A DNA stretch of 64,000 nt from Rhodobacteraceae bacterium UBA6197 (GTDB taxonomy: Bacteria; Pseudomonadota; Alphaproteobacteria; Rhodobacterales; Rhodobacteraceae). Positions within the stretch are counted from its first letter, which is position 1. Every line of letters begins with the position of its first letter. Under the pieces are notes generated by a model, which made no database searches, was not told the DNA's origin, and saw nothing but the letters and a program-made list of their open reading frames with translations. The DNA is taken from contig DISZ01000003.1 in assembly GCA_002422085.1 (NCBI GenBank), forward strand, positions 30,540 to 94,539, written 5' to 3'. Shown piece after piece: positions 1 through 9,011 of the stretch. Position numbers and translations under genes: made by a program.

Positions 1-1367
1 CCAATGTTGACGTTGGCAATGCCGCAATCGGACCCGGCCACAGAAACGAACTGTTCAGCCTCGCGCAGGTCATTGGTGAAGCAAGAGGACGACAGGCCCT
101 GCGGCACGTCATTCTGAGCGGCCAGCGCCTCGGCAAAGTCGCTATAGCGCATCACGTAAAGGATCGGGGCAAAGGTCTCCTCCGGCACGGGGCCGGTCTG
201 GGCGGGCATTTCCACCAGCGCGGGGCGGACATAGAAGGCATCCGGCCCGGAACCCGCCTGCCGATCGCCGCCGGTGACGGTGCCGCCCGCGGCGCGCGCG
301 GCGGCCAACGCGGCCTGCATCCCGTCAAACGCCGCCTTGTCGATCAGCGGGCCGACCAATGTGCCGCTGGCCAGCGGCGATCCGACCGGGACCGAGGCAT
401 AGGCCGCCTTCAGCCGATCCACCAACTGGGCATGGATGCTGTCATGCACGAAAAGCCGCCGCAGCGTGGTGCAGCGCTGGCCAGCAGTGCCCATCGCGGC
501 AAAGGCCACGCCGCGCAGCGTCAGTTCCAGATTGGCGGTGGGCGCCACGATCGCGGCATTGTTGCCCCCCAGTTCCAGGATCGAGCGACCGAACCGCGCC
601 GCGACCCGTGGCCCGACCGCGCGCCCCATCCGGGTGGACCCGGTGGCCGAGATCACCGGCACCTTTGGGTGATCCACCAGCAATTCCCCCAGATCGCGCC
701 CGCCGATCAACACGCGGCTGAGGTCCTTGGGGCAGCTGTGCCCGGCCACGCGAAAACGTTCGATGGCGCGGGTCAGGATCGCCTCACAGGCGAGCGCGGT
801 CAGCGAGGTCTTTTCTGACGGTTTCCAGACCACCGCATCGCCGCACACAAGGGCCAGCGCCGCGTTCCACGACCAGACCGCGACAGGGAAATTGAAAGCC
901 GATATCACGCCCACCACGCCCGCCGGGTGCCAGGTCTCCATCATCCGGTGCGCGGGGCGTTCGGTGGCGATGGTCAGGCCATAGAGCTGGCGTGACAGAC
1001 CCACGGCAAAGTCGCAGATGTCGATCATCTCCTGCACCTCGCCCAAACCTTCCGAGGTAATCTTGCCCGCCTCGATCGACACAAGCCGGCCCAGATCGGC
1101 CTTGGCGGCGCGCAATTCCTCGCCCAGCAGACGGACCAGTTCGCCGCGCTGGGGCGCGGGCACCAGCCGCCAGTCCAGAAAGGCGCGGTGCGCAGCCTCA
1201 ATCGCGGCGGCGGCCTCGGTCGGGGTTTCCTCGCGCAAGGTGCAAAGCGTCTCGCCGGTGATCGGGGTGCGCGCGACAAGTTTGCCCTCTCGCAGCCGTG
1301 CCGGGGTGACGCCCAAGCCGGACAGAAGGGCCATCGTTTCCCGCGGCAACTGGTTCATCGGATGCAT
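1..1367 (-). CDS. amaB: ALDH7-family aldehyde dehydrogenase (AmaB-like, piperideine-6-carboxylate / aminoadipate semialdehyde), 3' end off the window
   Basis: NAD(P)-dependent cytosolic dehydrogenase that would oxidise 2-aminoadipate semialdehyde (in equilibrium with piperideine-6-carboxylate) to 2-aminoadipate in lysine/pipecolate catabolism. Translation shows family blocks in order: GEVQEMIDICDFAVGLSRQL, the FNFPVAVWSWN cofactor segment, a LELGGNNAAI stretch holding the general-base Glu, and the GQRCTTLRRL catalytic Cys block. These resemble ALDH7A1/AmaB more than other ALDH classes. About 455 codons are present. The reading frame is still open at base 1 within the GSDCGIANVN block, so roughly the last 50-60 residues are missing. 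The start is an ATG with AAGGAA about 9 nt upstream; an ATG three codons in is an alternative. It lies 65 nt after the racemase gene, probably the last gene of the operon. Substrate is inferred from family and from the AmaA-like gene nearby. Confidence 0.85.
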   Translation of the reverse strand, partial: MHPMNQLPRETMALLSGLGVTPARLREGKLVARTPITGETLCTLREETPTEAAAAIEAAHRAFLDWRLVPAPQRGELVRLLGEELRAAKADLGRLVSIEAGKITSEGLGEVQEMIDICDFAVGLSRQLYGLTIATERPAHRMMETWHPAGVVGVISAFNFPVAVWSWNAALALVCGDAVVWKPSEKTSLTALACEAILTRAIERFRVAGHSCPKDLSRVLIGGRDLGELLVDHPKVPVISATGSTRMGRAVGPRVAARFGRSILELGGNNAAIVAPTANLELTLRGVAFAAMGTAGQRCTTLRRLFVHDSIHAQLVDRLKAAYASVPVGSPLASGTLVGPLIDKAAFDGMQAALAAARAAGGTVTGGDRQAGSGPDAFYVRPALVEMPAQTGPVPEETFAPILYVMRYSDFAEALAAQNDVPQGLSSSCFTNDLREAEQFVSVAGSDCGIANVNI

Positions 1368-1432
1368 GGGCAGGTTCCTTTCAGGTAGGCTGGGATGCCG
1401 GCGCAACGGCGACGGATCAAAGATCAGACAGG

Positions 1433-2164
1433 TTACATCGCGCCCTGATAGCGGCGCGGAACGACGGCGCGTTCAACTTGGGTTATCATGGTGTTGAAAT
1501 CAAAGACGGGGCGGCCCGTGGCCTGCTGCACCGCCTGCGCATAGGGCGGCAGGTCCGAACATTCCAGAAGGATCGCCCCTGCCTCGGGATGGTCGGCCAC
1601 CGCACGGCGGGCGACGGCGCAGACCTCGACCTCGATCAGGCGGCTGTCGAGGGTGCCTTTCTCCTCGAGGATGGCGCTGCGGAATTCGGGGCAGTCTTCC
1701 ATCCCTGCGATGTGCAGCGGCAGATCTGCGCCCACCCCGCAGGCCGCGAAATGCGCGGGCGTCAGGCGCGCGGCATTGGCGGTTATGACGACCACGGGCC
1801 GCCCGGTGATCTGCGCGATGAAGGGGATCTGCAACAAGGGCGACAGGAAGACAGGGATGTCGAGTGCCGCCGCGACCTGCGGCTGAAAGATCGCCATGAA
1901 ACCGCAGGCACCGGTCACGGCCTTGACGCCGCGGGCCTGCAGTTCCAGCGCGCCAGCGATGAAGGGGCCGGCCAGCGTCGGATCGCACTGGTTCAACAGC
2001 CGGTCGATCGAAGCACCTTCGACCTCGTGATAGCGCACGGGAAAGGGGTAGCTGGTGGCATTGCCGACATTGCCGGGCACACAAGGATAGGCGGCGTCCA
2101 GGATCAGGATGCCAATGCTTTCGCCATACCATGACTGGCTTTTGCGGGTGATTGAGTAGACCAT
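1433..2164 (-). CDS. Asp/Glu racemase-family protein
   Basis: 243 residues. Family members are cofactor-independent racemases or decarboxylases using two cysteines. Both expected Cys positions are visible: TGACGF near residue 86 and LLECSDLPPY near residue 200. Internal segments FLSPLLQIPFI and VVVITANAARLT fit the family fold. It starts only 9 nt after the upstream permease gene and is followed by the AmaB-like dehydrogenase, so it sits in the operon with a basic amino-acid transporter. A role in interconverting D/L forms of the imported amino acid is inference; hydantoin racemase-like or maleate isomerase-like functions are alternatives. Confidence 0.75.
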   Translation of the reverse strand: MVYSITRKSQSWYGESIGILILDAAYPCVPGNVGNATSYPFPVRYHEVEGASIDRLLNQCDPTLAGPFIAGALELQARGVKAVTGACGFMAIFQPQVAAALDIPVFLSPLLQIPFIAQITGRPVVVITANAARLTPAHFAACGVGADLPLHIAGMEDCPEFRSAILEEKGTLDSRLIEVEVCAVARRAVADHPEAGAILLECSDLPPYAQAVQQATGRPVFDFNTMITQVERAVVPRRYQGAM

Positions 2165-2173
2165 GATTGATTT

Positions 2174-2839
2174 TCAGATTGCCAGGCGCCGCAGGATGCG
2201 CCGTTCAAGGACCGCCACCAGCCGCGTCAGCGGAAAGGCGACAAGGAAATAGATCAGCGCTATGACGGTAAACACCTCGACGGGGCGCGCGGTGCGGTTC
2301 GAGATCGTGGATCCGATAAACATCAGCTCTGCCATGCCTACCGCCGAAATCAGTGCGCTTTCCTTGAACAGCCCCACCCCGTTCGACAACAGGACCGGCA
2401 CCGCACGCAGCACCGCCTGCGGCAACAGCACATAAATGGTGCGCGTCCAGGGCCCAAGCCCCAGCGCATGGGCCGCGTCGTATTGCTCGCGCCCGATGGA
2501 CTTCAACCCCGAGCGGAAGCTTTCCGACATGATCGCCCCGCCATAAAGCGACAGGCAGACCACCGCCGAGGTGAAGTTGGAAAGCTCCGTCCCCAGAAAG
2601 ATCGGCAGGCAGTAGAAGATCCAGAACAACTGCACCAGAACCGGTGTGCCGCGGAAGAACTCGACGTAAAGCGTTGCCGCCCAGGCCACCGGCGCGATCT
2701 TTGAGCCACGCAGCAGCGCCAGCGCGAAGCCCAGCACCAGCGCAAAACCGAAACAGATCACCGTCAGATGCAGCGTGGTGCCAAGCCCCATCAGCAGGGC
2801 TTCGTGATATTTCGACAGGAAGGAAAAATCGATCTTCAT
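2174..2839 (-). CDS. polar/basic amino-acid ABC transporter permease (HisM/ArtM type)
   Basis: 221-residue inner-membrane permease starting at MKIDFSFLSKY; longer starts would add an arginine-rich, non-membrane leader. It has several hydrophobic segments (HLTVICFGFALVLGFALALL near residue 28; VLLSNGVGLFKESALISAVG towards the C terminus). The EAA loop is recognisable as a block around GREQYDAAHALGLG, where it docks on the ATPase. It follows a homologous permease after a 7-nt gap, making the usual heterodimer of this family. Probably imports a cationic or polar amino acid; the exact substrate cannot be read. Confidence 0.88.
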   Translation of the reverse strand: MKIDFSFLSKYHEALLMGLGTTLHLTVICFGFALVLGFALALLRGSKIAPVAWAATLYVEFFRGTPVLVQLFWIFYCLPIFLGTELSNFTSAVVCLSLYGGAIMSESFRSGLKSIGREQYDAAHALGLGPWTRTIYVLLPQAVLRAVPVLLSNGVGLFKESALISAVGMAELMFIGSTISNRTARPVEVFTVIALIYFLVAFPLTRLVAVLERRILRRLAI

Positions 2840-2846
2840 GATGCCC

Positions 2847-3515
2847 TCAAACCCGCGCCACATCCAGCCGGCGCTCGACCAGCGCGGCCAACCGCGCGAC
2901 CGGGAAGGACACGGCAAAATAGATCAGCGCCACGGTGGTGAACGTTTCGATCGGGCGGTAGGTTTCCGTCGCGACCTGTTTGCCCATGTACATCAGATCC
3001 CCGATCGCCACGAGTGCGACCAGCGCCGATTGCTGGAAAAGCGTGATGCCGTTGGTGATCAGCACCGGCAGCGCCGCGCGCAACGCATGGGGAAAGACGA
3101 TGTAGACCACGCGCTGCACCGGCGAAAAGCCCAGCGCCACGCCGGCATCCATCTGTTCGCGCGGCACCGCCTGGATCGCGGCGCGATAGGCCTCGGCGTT
3201 GAAACAGGCAAGGTTCAGGCCCAGCGCCAAAATGCCCATCGGCATCGGGTCCAGATAGACCCCGAACAGGATCGGCACACAGTAAAAGAACCAGATCACT
3301 TGCACCAGAACCGGGGTGCAGCGAAAGAACTCGATCAGCAGGGCAAAGGGCGCGCGGACGAACCAGTGCCGCGACATCACCAGAAGCGCGATGCCAAAGC
3401 CAAGGGTCAGCGCGATCACATTGGCGGCAAACGTCAGTTGCAGCGTGACCCACAGCCCTTCCATCAGGTGCGGCCATGCCTGTTTGACGTAGTGGAATTG
3501 AAGATCGTATTCCAT
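2847..3515 (-). CDS. polar/basic amino-acid ABC transporter permease (HisQ type)
   Basis: 222-residue membrane protein, paralogous to the next gene. It opens with MEYDLQFHYVKQAWPHLMEG and then a hydrophobic segment. The central FFRCTPVLVQVIWFFYCVPI block is diagnostic of polar amino-acid permeases, and the EAA-type loop lies around PREQMDAGVALGFS. It begins 6 nt after the ATPase stop, so ATPase, two permeases, racemase and dehydrogenase form one tightly packed transcription unit. Confidence 0.88.
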   Translation of the reverse strand: MEYDLQFHYVKQAWPHLMEGLWVTLQLTFAANVIALTLGFGIALLVMSRHWFVRAPFALLIEFFRCTPVLVQVIWFFYCVPILFGVYLDPMPMGILALGLNLACFNAEAYRAAIQAVPREQMDAGVALGFSPVQRVVYIVFPHALRAALPVLITNGITLFQQSALVALVAIGDLMYMGKQVATETYRPIETFTTVALIYFAVSFPVARLAALVERRLDVARV

Positions 3516-3521
3516 CGCGCC

Positions 3522-4292
3522 CTACCCGTGGATGTGAAAGACGCGCTGGATGAATTCGCGGGTGCGCGGGTTCAGCGGATCCCCCAGCACCTGTTCGGGA
3601 GGGCCATCCTCGACCACGACGCCGCCCGCGCAAAAGATCACGCGCGAGGCAATGTTGCGGGCAAACCACATGTCATGGGTGACGATCATCATCGGCAGGC
3701 GCTGTTCGGCCAGTTCCAGCATCACCTGTTCGACCTCGGCCACCAGTTCGGGATCAAGCGCCGACGTCACTTCGTCGAACAGCATCAGCTGGGGGTCGAG
3801 CATCAGCGCCCGGGCAATCGCCACGCGCTGTTTCTGCCCGCCCGATAGGTGGCTGGGATAGGCGCCGGCCTTGTCTTCAAGCCCCAGCCGCGCCAGCAGT
3901 TGCATCGCCTTGTCGCGCGCCTCGGCCCTAGCCATGCCGCGGGTCTTGACCGCGGCCAGCATCAGGTTGTTCAGGATCGAAAGATGCGGAAACAGGGTAT
4001 AGTGTTGAAACACCATCCCCATCTTCTTGCGCACATTGGCATCGATCCGGGTCTTGCCGTTCAGGGCAGTGATGTAGGGCTGGCCTTCGAATTCGATGCT
4101 ACCCTCGGTGATCTGTTCCAGCCCCATCATGATGCGCAGCAGGGTCGATTTCCCGCCGCCCGAGGGTCCGATCACCACCACCCGTTCGCCCGGCGACATG
4201 TCGAGGTCGATCCCCGACAGCACCTTGAGGTTGCCATAGGCCTTGTGGATGTTGCGAAGGCTGGCAAGGGGTTGGGTCTTGGCATCGTACAT
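3522..4292 (-). CDS. polar amino-acid ABC transporter ATP-binding protein (GlnQ/HisP type)
   Basis: 256-residue cytosolic ATPase. Walker A is GPSGGGKST, the signature is LSGGQKQR, Walker B is LMLFDEVTSALDPE and the switch His is in IVTHDM. MYDAKTQP is taken as the start because a GGAG motif precedes that ATG and the residues before it have no homologous character. Note Walker B reads DEVTS where most members have DEPTS; the Glu is retained, so activity is expected. It energises the two permeases downstream. Confidence 0.92.
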   Translation of the reverse strand: MYDAKTQPLASLRNIHKAYGNLKVLSGIDLDMSPGERVVVIGPSGGGKSTLLRIMMGLEQITEGSIEFEGQPYITALNGKTRIDANVRKKMGMVFQHYTLFPHLSILNNLMLAAVKTRGMARAEARDKAMQLLARLGLEDKAGAYPSHLSGGQKQRVAIARALMLDPQLMLFDEVTSALDPELVAEVEQVMLELAEQRLPMMIVTHDMWFARNIASRVIFCAGGVVVEDGPPEQVLGDPLNPRTREFIQRVFHIHG

Positions 4293-4359
4293 CGTGATCT
4301 CCAGCGCGGGGAAGGCCGGCCCGAGGGCGGGCCGGAAGGTTCGTGCAAGGGGATGGCGG

Positions 4360-5181
4360 TTACTGCGCCTCGGCAATGATCTGGTCTATCGCGGTTCGCA
4401 GCATCACATCCATCTGGCCGGTGGCACGCAGCTCTTCGAGGAAGAAGTTCAGCGATTGCAGGTCCTGATACGACATCGACCGATGCACACCCATCCCCAT
4501 GCCCTGACGCGACACCGCCGGTTCCGGGATCATGTGGGTGGCCCAGTCGCCGTTGGCGGCGATATAGACCATGTTGGAATCGGCCGGGTCCGCCAGCACA
4601 TCGCCCCGACCCGACATCAGCGCCAGCCGCGCCTCGTCACCCGACGGCAGGCGCAGGACCTTGGCGTTCTTGGCAAGCGCCGTGACCGCCTTGTCCATGT
4701 AGGTGCCCGACGTCACGATGACGGTGATGTCTTCCTTGTCGAAATCGGCAAAGGATTTCGCATCCGCCGGGATCTTGGCATTGTCCTTCCGGTAGGCCAG
4801 CGACACCTGATCCGGGATGGCGGCGTCCGAAAACCCCACGGCCAGCGCACGCTGCGGCGTGTGGTTCAGCGCCAGCGACATGTCCCATTTGCCGGCTTGC
4901 AGGCCAGCGACGATATTGTCCCAGGTGGTGTCGACGAATTCATACTTCACCCCCAGAACCTCGGTCGCGTAGCGCTTGCACAGTTCGGCGAAGAGGCCGC
5001 CGTATTCCTTGGTCAGCGGGTCATAGCTGACGAAGGGCGGGTAGACGGCGGCGCCACAGCGCAAGGTGCCAGACTCCTGGACCTTGGCCCAGCTGGCCTC
5101 TTGCGCGCTGGCAGTGGTGGCGGCAAGGCCCAGGCCTGCAACAAGCGACAACGCGGCAACGACAGCGCGGAATTTGGTCAT
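4360..5181 (-). CDS. periplasmic amino-acid-binding protein of the ABC transporter
   Basis: 273 residues. A clear signal peptide (MTKFRAVVAALSLVAGLGLA, cleavage likely after ASA-Q near residue 27) targets it to the periplasm. The mature part shows the family-3 solute-binding pattern: TLRCGAAVYPPFVSYDP, a GLFAELCKRYA segment and NIVAGLQAGKWDMSLA. First gene of the transporter set, 67 nt ahead of the ATPase and 183 nt after the LysR gene, so the promoter probably lies in that gap. Substrate unknown; a basic amino acid or pipecolate fits the neighbours. Confidence 0.88.
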   Translation of the reverse strand: MTKFRAVVAALSLVAGLGLAATTASAQEASWAKVQESGTLRCGAAVYPPFVSYDPLTKEYGGLFAELCKRYATEVLGVKYEFVDTTWDNIVAGLQAGKWDMSLALNHTPQRALAVGFSDAAIPDQVSLAYRKDNAKIPADAKSFADFDKEDITVIVTSGTYMDKAVTALAKNAKVLRLPSGDEARLALMSGRGDVLADPADSNMVYIAANGDWATHMIPEPAVSRQGMGMGVHRSMSYQDLQSLNFFLEELRATGQMDVMLRTAIDQIIAEAQ

Positions 5182-5364
5182 TCGGTCAACTCCCTGAAGG
5201 GCCGGTGCTTTCCCGAAACGGGCGCCCGGCTTGCTTGATGATTGCCCCTCGGAACCAATACCCTTGGGGATGAACCATCAATGCGCTGCGGGTGGGGCGC
5301 TGGAAATCAAGGAATGAGACTGATTTCATGCGAGTTCGGAATGAACCCGGACGCCGGCCTGGCC

Positions 5365-6261
5365 CTAGCGGTCTTCGGCAGTCTGTTCCAGAAGCCAGTC
5401 GCGGAACAGTTGCAGCGGCATGTAATCGGAACGTTCCTGCGACCAGGCCAGATAGTAGGCGCCCGGGCTGCGCAGCGGCAGGTTCAGCGCCGGCACCAGC
5501 GCGCCCGAGCGGATTTCATCCTCGAACAGGAATTCGGGCATCAGCGCGATACCCATGCCCGCCATCGCAGAGCGTGACAGGGTGGCGAACTGGTCGAACA
5601 GCATGCCATAGACCGCGCTGTCATCGACGCCATATTTCCGCAACCAGCCTTCCCAGGCATCGGGACGGGTGTTCAGATGCAGCAGCGGTGCGCGGCGCAG
5701 GTCGGCGGGGTCCTTGAAGGCGTATTTCGCCACAAGCGACGGCGCGCACATCGGCATCACGGTTTCCCCCCGCAACAGCACCATTTCGGCGCCGGGCCAT
5801 TCGGGCGGGCCGAAATGGATGGCGGCATCGACGACATCCTGCCCGAAATCAAAGCGGCTGGCGCGGGTGAACAAGTTCACCGTCACCTCGGGGTAGCGGG
5901 CCATGAAATCGGGCAGGCGCGGGGCCAGCCAGCGGGTGCCGAAGGTGGGCAGAATCGCCAAGGTCAGCGTGCCGCCCGAGGGGCTGGCCCGCAGTTTGAG
6001 CGAGGCGTTCGAGATCTTTTGCAGCGCCTCGCGCACCTCGCGGGCGTAGATGTCGCCGCCATAGGTAAGGCGGATCGACTGCTTTTCGCGAATGAACAGC
6101 ACCACGCCCAGCTGGCCCTCCAGTGTCTTGATCTGTCGCGACACGGCGCTTTGGGTCAGCGACAGTTCATTCGCGGCCTGCGTGATGGAACCGGTGCGCG
6201 CCGCCGCCTCGAACGCGGCAAGCAGCGGGATGGAAGGCAGAAACCGACGTTGCGCGCGCAT
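5365..6261 (-). CDS. LysR-family transcriptional regulator (GcvA-like)
   Basis: 298 residues from MRAQRRFLPS. The N-terminal winged helix carries the characteristic LLAAFEAAARTGSITQAANE and LTQSAVSRQIKTLE blocks, followed by a substrate-binding domain. The upstream ATG at 6279 is possible, but the chosen start aligns best with GcvA-type proteins. It is divergent from the AmaA-like oxidase (131-nt gap) and upstream of the transporter operon, so it is the likely local regulator of both. The effector is unknown. Confidence 0.85.
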   Translation of the reverse strand: MRAQRRFLPSIPLLAAFEAAARTGSITQAANELSLTQSAVSRQIKTLEGQLGVVLFIREKQSIRLTYGGDIYAREVREALQKISNASLKLRASPSGGTLTLAILPTFGTRWLAPRLPDFMARYPEVTVNLFTRASRFDFGQDVVDAAIHFGPPEWPGAEMVLLRGETVMPMCAPSLVAKYAFKDPADLRRAPLLHLNTRPDAWEGWLRKYGVDDSAVYGMLFDQFATLSRSAMAGMGIALMPEFLFEDEIRSGALVPALNLPLRSPGAYYLAWSQERSDYMPLQLFRDWLLEQTAEDR

Positions 6262-6392
6262 GATATTCCGAACCGGCATGACCTGTTGCAAAAGCGTTGC
6301 TACCTTAAAGCCCGGGCGCCGATAAAGAAAGGGGACGCGCATCCGGGGGCCCGGCAATTCCGCCGCCTCCCCCGGGCATCAGGAGGCCCATC

Positions 6393-7676
6393 ATGCAGAA
6401 CAATCCGCGCAGCCACGGTCTTTGGGCCCAAAGCGCCCCGCCCGCGCCGCAGACCGCCGCGCTTGAAGGCGCCGAGCGCGCCGATCTGGTCGTGATCGGT
6501 GGCGGCTACACGGGCCTGTCCAGTGCGCTGCATCTGGCCGAACGCGGCGTCGATGTGGTGCTGGTCGAGGCCAATCAGATCGGCTTTGGCGGCGCGGGGC
6601 GCAATGTGGGGCTGGTCAACGCAGGCATGTGGGTTATGCCCGAAGTGCTGTTGCAGGAACTGGGCCCGGTTCATGGCGACCGGCTTTTGTCGGTTCTGGG
6701 CGAAGGCCCCGCCGAGGTCTGGGACATGGTGCGCCGCCACGACATCGCCTGCGAGGCCACGCCCAACGGCACCCTGCACGCCGCCGTCGGCCGCAAGGGT
6801 CAGGCCGAGATTGCCGAACGCGCCCGGCAATGGCAGGCCCGCGGCGCGCATGTCGCGCTGCTGGACCGCGCCGCCGCCGCCGAGCTGCTGGGCTCGGCGC
6901 ATTTCGCCGGCGCGTTGCTGGATCACCGGGCCGGCACGATCCAGCCGCTGGCCTATGCGCGCGGACTGGCACGCGCGGCGCAAGAGAAAGGTGTGCGGAT
7001 CTACACCCAAAGCCCCGCGGTGCGCCTGTTGCCCGAAGGCGGCGGCTGGCGGGTGGAAACACCCAAGGGCACGGTGCAGGCCCGCCAGGTGGTCTTTGGC
7101 ACCGATGCCTATACGACGCATCTGTGGCCGCAGATCCGCGACCAGCAGGTTTTCCTGCCCTATTTCAACTTTGCCACACCGCCCCTGCCCGAGGATGTCG
7201 CGCGCAGCATCCTGCCCGGCCGCCACGGCGTCTGGGACACGAAAGAGGTGCTCTTGTCCTTCCGCATGGATGCGGCGAACCGGCTGGTGTTCGGCTCGGT
7301 CGGCGCCCTTCGCGGCACCGGGATCGGCGTGCATCGCGCCTGGGCAAGGCGGATGATCACCAAGCTGTTTCCCCAGATCGGCAGGACCGCGTTCGAACAT
7401 GAATGGTATGGCCAGATAGGAATGACCCCGGACAATCTGCCACGGTTCCACATATTGGCCGAGGGTGTCTATACCTTCTGCGGCTACAACGGCCGCGGCA
7501 TTGCGCCCGGAACGGTCTTTGGCCGTATCATGGCAGATTTCCTGCTTGGCAACTGCAATACCGATGCCCTGCCCCTGCCCGTCACCACGCCGACGGCCCG
7601 CACTACGCGCGGATTGCAGTCCCTTGCCTATGAGATCGGCGCGCAACTGGTCCATCTGACGGAAGGCCGGTTGTAG
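6393..7676 (+). CDS. amaA: FAD-dependent amino-acid oxidase, AmaA-like (L-pipecolate oxidase)
   Basis: 427 residues. N-terminal dinucleotide-binding motif VVIGGGYTGLSSALHLAERG and GGAGRNVGLVNAG place it in the DAO/glycine-oxidase flavoprotein family; FCGYNGRGIAPGT near the C terminus completes the FAD site. It resembles Pseudomonas AmaA, which oxidises L-pipecolate to piperideine-6-carboxylate, and an AmaB-like dehydrogenase is in the same locus; that pairing is known in P. putida. A strong CAGGAGG ribosome-binding site precedes the ATG. A related enzyme acting on another cyclic or D-amino acid is the alternative. Confidence 0.78.
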   Translation: MQNNPRSHGLWAQSAPPAPQTAALEGAERADLVVIGGGYTGLSSALHLAERGVDVVLVEANQIGFGGAGRNVGLVNAGMWVMPEVLLQELGPVHGDRLLSVLGEGPAEVWDMVRRHDIACEATPNGTLHAAVGRKGQAEIAERARQWQARGAHVALLDRAAAAELLGSAHFAGALLDHRAGTIQPLAYARGLARAAQEKGVRIYTQSPAVRLLPEGGGWRVETPKGTVQARQVVFGTDAYTTHLWPQIRDQQVFLPYFNFATPPLPEDVARSILPGRHGVWDTKEVLLSFRMDAANRLVFGSVGALRGTGIGVHRAWARRMITKLFPQIGRTAFEHEWYGQIGMTPDNLPRFHILAEGVYTFCGYNGRGIAPGTVFGRIMADFLLGNCNTDALPLPVTTPTARTTRGLQSLAYEIGAQLVHLTEGRL

Positions 7677-7720
7677 GTCGGATGACCGCCTGCCAGCCGG
7701 AAGCGGCTCAGCCCCAGGGC

Positions 7721-7793
7721 CGGGTTGCCGGCGCGGGCCAACTGGCGCGGCGGATCGCTCGCCCCGCGCCAGTTGCCGCGCGCCGGCAACCCG
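7721..7793. repeat. long near-perfect inverted repeat (30-bp arms, 13-nt loop)
   Basis: Left arm 7721-7750 and right arm 7764-7793 pair over 30 positions with two mismatches. The arms begin CGGGTTGCCGGCGCG. It lies 44 nt after the AmaA-like gene and could end that transcript, but it lacks a strong T-run and is longer than a usual terminator. It could also be a REP-like element. Confidence 0.8.
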
Positions 7794-8125
7794 GCTTTCC
7801 GTTCTGGAATGCGCGGCAAAAAAGGTCGTCATGGACATGTGGCGGGTTGATGATGACCATTGGCGCCGTAGCGGGCGCGCAATCGGCGGCGTGGCTATGG
7901 ATCCGCGCCGCCAGCCCATGACTTCGCGTCAGCGCAGAAGCCAGCCAGAGCGGCGTGCCGCAGATCTCGGCACCCGATCGGTCAGCCTCATATCCGCGCC
8001 CTCGGCTGATCGCCGCCTGCACCGGCATCGCCACCCAGCAGGGTCACGGTCAGCCTCGCCTGAACCCGACAACGCCAAGGGGTATCTTGCGGATCCCGCA
8101 AGCCCGACATCCTCGCCGACGGAAA
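7794..8125. other. non-coding spacer between convergent genes
   Basis: About 330 nt between the hairpin and the purU stop. Short open frames exist on both strands, but none has a recognisable product, a good ribosome-binding site or family-like composition. Nothing else recognised. Confidence 0.5.
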
Positions 8126-9010
8126 TCACCCCATTCGTTCAGACGAATAGCTTCCGGGAGATGCCGGGAAAACGATGGTTTTCGCACCATTGAGGAAGAC
8201 GCGGCGGTGGGCATGCGCATGGATCGCGCGGGCAAGGACTTGCGCTTCCACGTCGCGGCCGAGGCTGACGTAATCCGAGGCGCTTTGCGCGTGGGTGACG
8301 CGCACCGTATCTTGCTCGATGATCGGGCCCTCGTCGAGATCGGCGGTGACGTAGTGCGACGTCGCCCCGATCAGCTTCACGCCGCGCTCATAGGCCTGTT
8401 TATACGGGTTCGCGCCCTTGAAGCTGGGCAAGAACGAGTGGTGAATATTGATGATCCGGCCCGACATTTTCTGGCACATCTGATCCGACAGAATCTGCAT
8501 ATAACGTGCCAGAACGATCAGTTCGGCCCCCGCCTCCTCGACCACTTTCATGATCGCCTCTTCGGCGGTGAGCTTGTTTTCCTTCGTCACTTTGATGCAA
8601 TGGAACGGAATATCCTGATTCACCACAACCTTTTGATAATCCATGTGATTCGATATGACGCCGACGATATCCACGGGCAGCGCACCGATCTTCACGCGGT
8701 ACAAGAGATCGTTCAAACAGTGCCCGAAACGCGACACCATAATCATGACCCTCATCTTGCGCCCCTCGTCGTGGAACGCAAAGTCCATCCCGAATTTCGC
8801 GGCAATCTCGCCAAAACCTTCGGTCAGCGCGGCCTCGTCCAGCCCCTTTTCCGAGACCAGCCCGATACGCATGAAAAACATCTCTGTCGCGAGGTCGTCG
8901 AACTGCGAACTGTCAATGATATTGCAACCTTTCGCGGCCAGAAATGTCGATATCGCAGCAACGATTCCGCGTTGGGAAGGACAGGTCACAGTGAGGCAAT
9001 ATTTCGTCAT
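8126..9010 (-). CDS. purU: formyltetrahydrofolate deformylase
   Basis: 294-residue cytosolic enzyme hydrolysing 10-formyl-THF to formate and THF. An N-terminal ACT domain (YCLTVTCPSQRGIVAAIS) is followed by a formyltransferase-type catalytic domain with NIHHSFLPSFKG and GATSHYVTADLDEGPIIEQD, both hallmark blocks. MTKYCLTV is chosen as the start because it places the ACT domain at the N terminus. The upstream folD stop (TGA) is separated from this ATG by one base, so translation is probably coupled. The C terminus runs about 15 residues past the usual family end (ASPGSYSSERMG). Confidence 0.93.
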   Translation of the reverse strand: MTKYCLTVTCPSQRGIVAAISTFLAAKGCNIIDSSQFDDLATEMFFMRIGLVSEKGLDEAALTEGFGEIAAKFGMDFAFHDEGRKMRVMIMVSRFGHCLNDLLYRVKIGALPVDIVGVISNHMDYQKVVVNQDIPFHCIKVTKENKLTAEEAIMKVVEEAGAELIVLARYMQILSDQMCQKMSGRIINIHHSFLPSFKGANPYKQAYERGVKLIGATSHYVTADLDEGPIIEQDTVRVTHAQSASDYVSLGRDVEAQVLARAIHAHAHRRVFLNGAKTIVFPASPGSYSSERMG

Positions 9011-9011
9011 T

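Noticed and set aside
2838..3848. Plus-strand open frame of about 336 codons opposite the permease/ATPase genes
   Set aside because: Covers the junctions of three clear genes and reads as His/Arg/Gln-rich shadow composition.
6300..7919. Minus-strand open frame of about 540 codons opposite the AmaA-like gene
   Set aside because: The plus-strand flavoprotein has full motifs and a strong ribosome-binding site; the minus frame has none.
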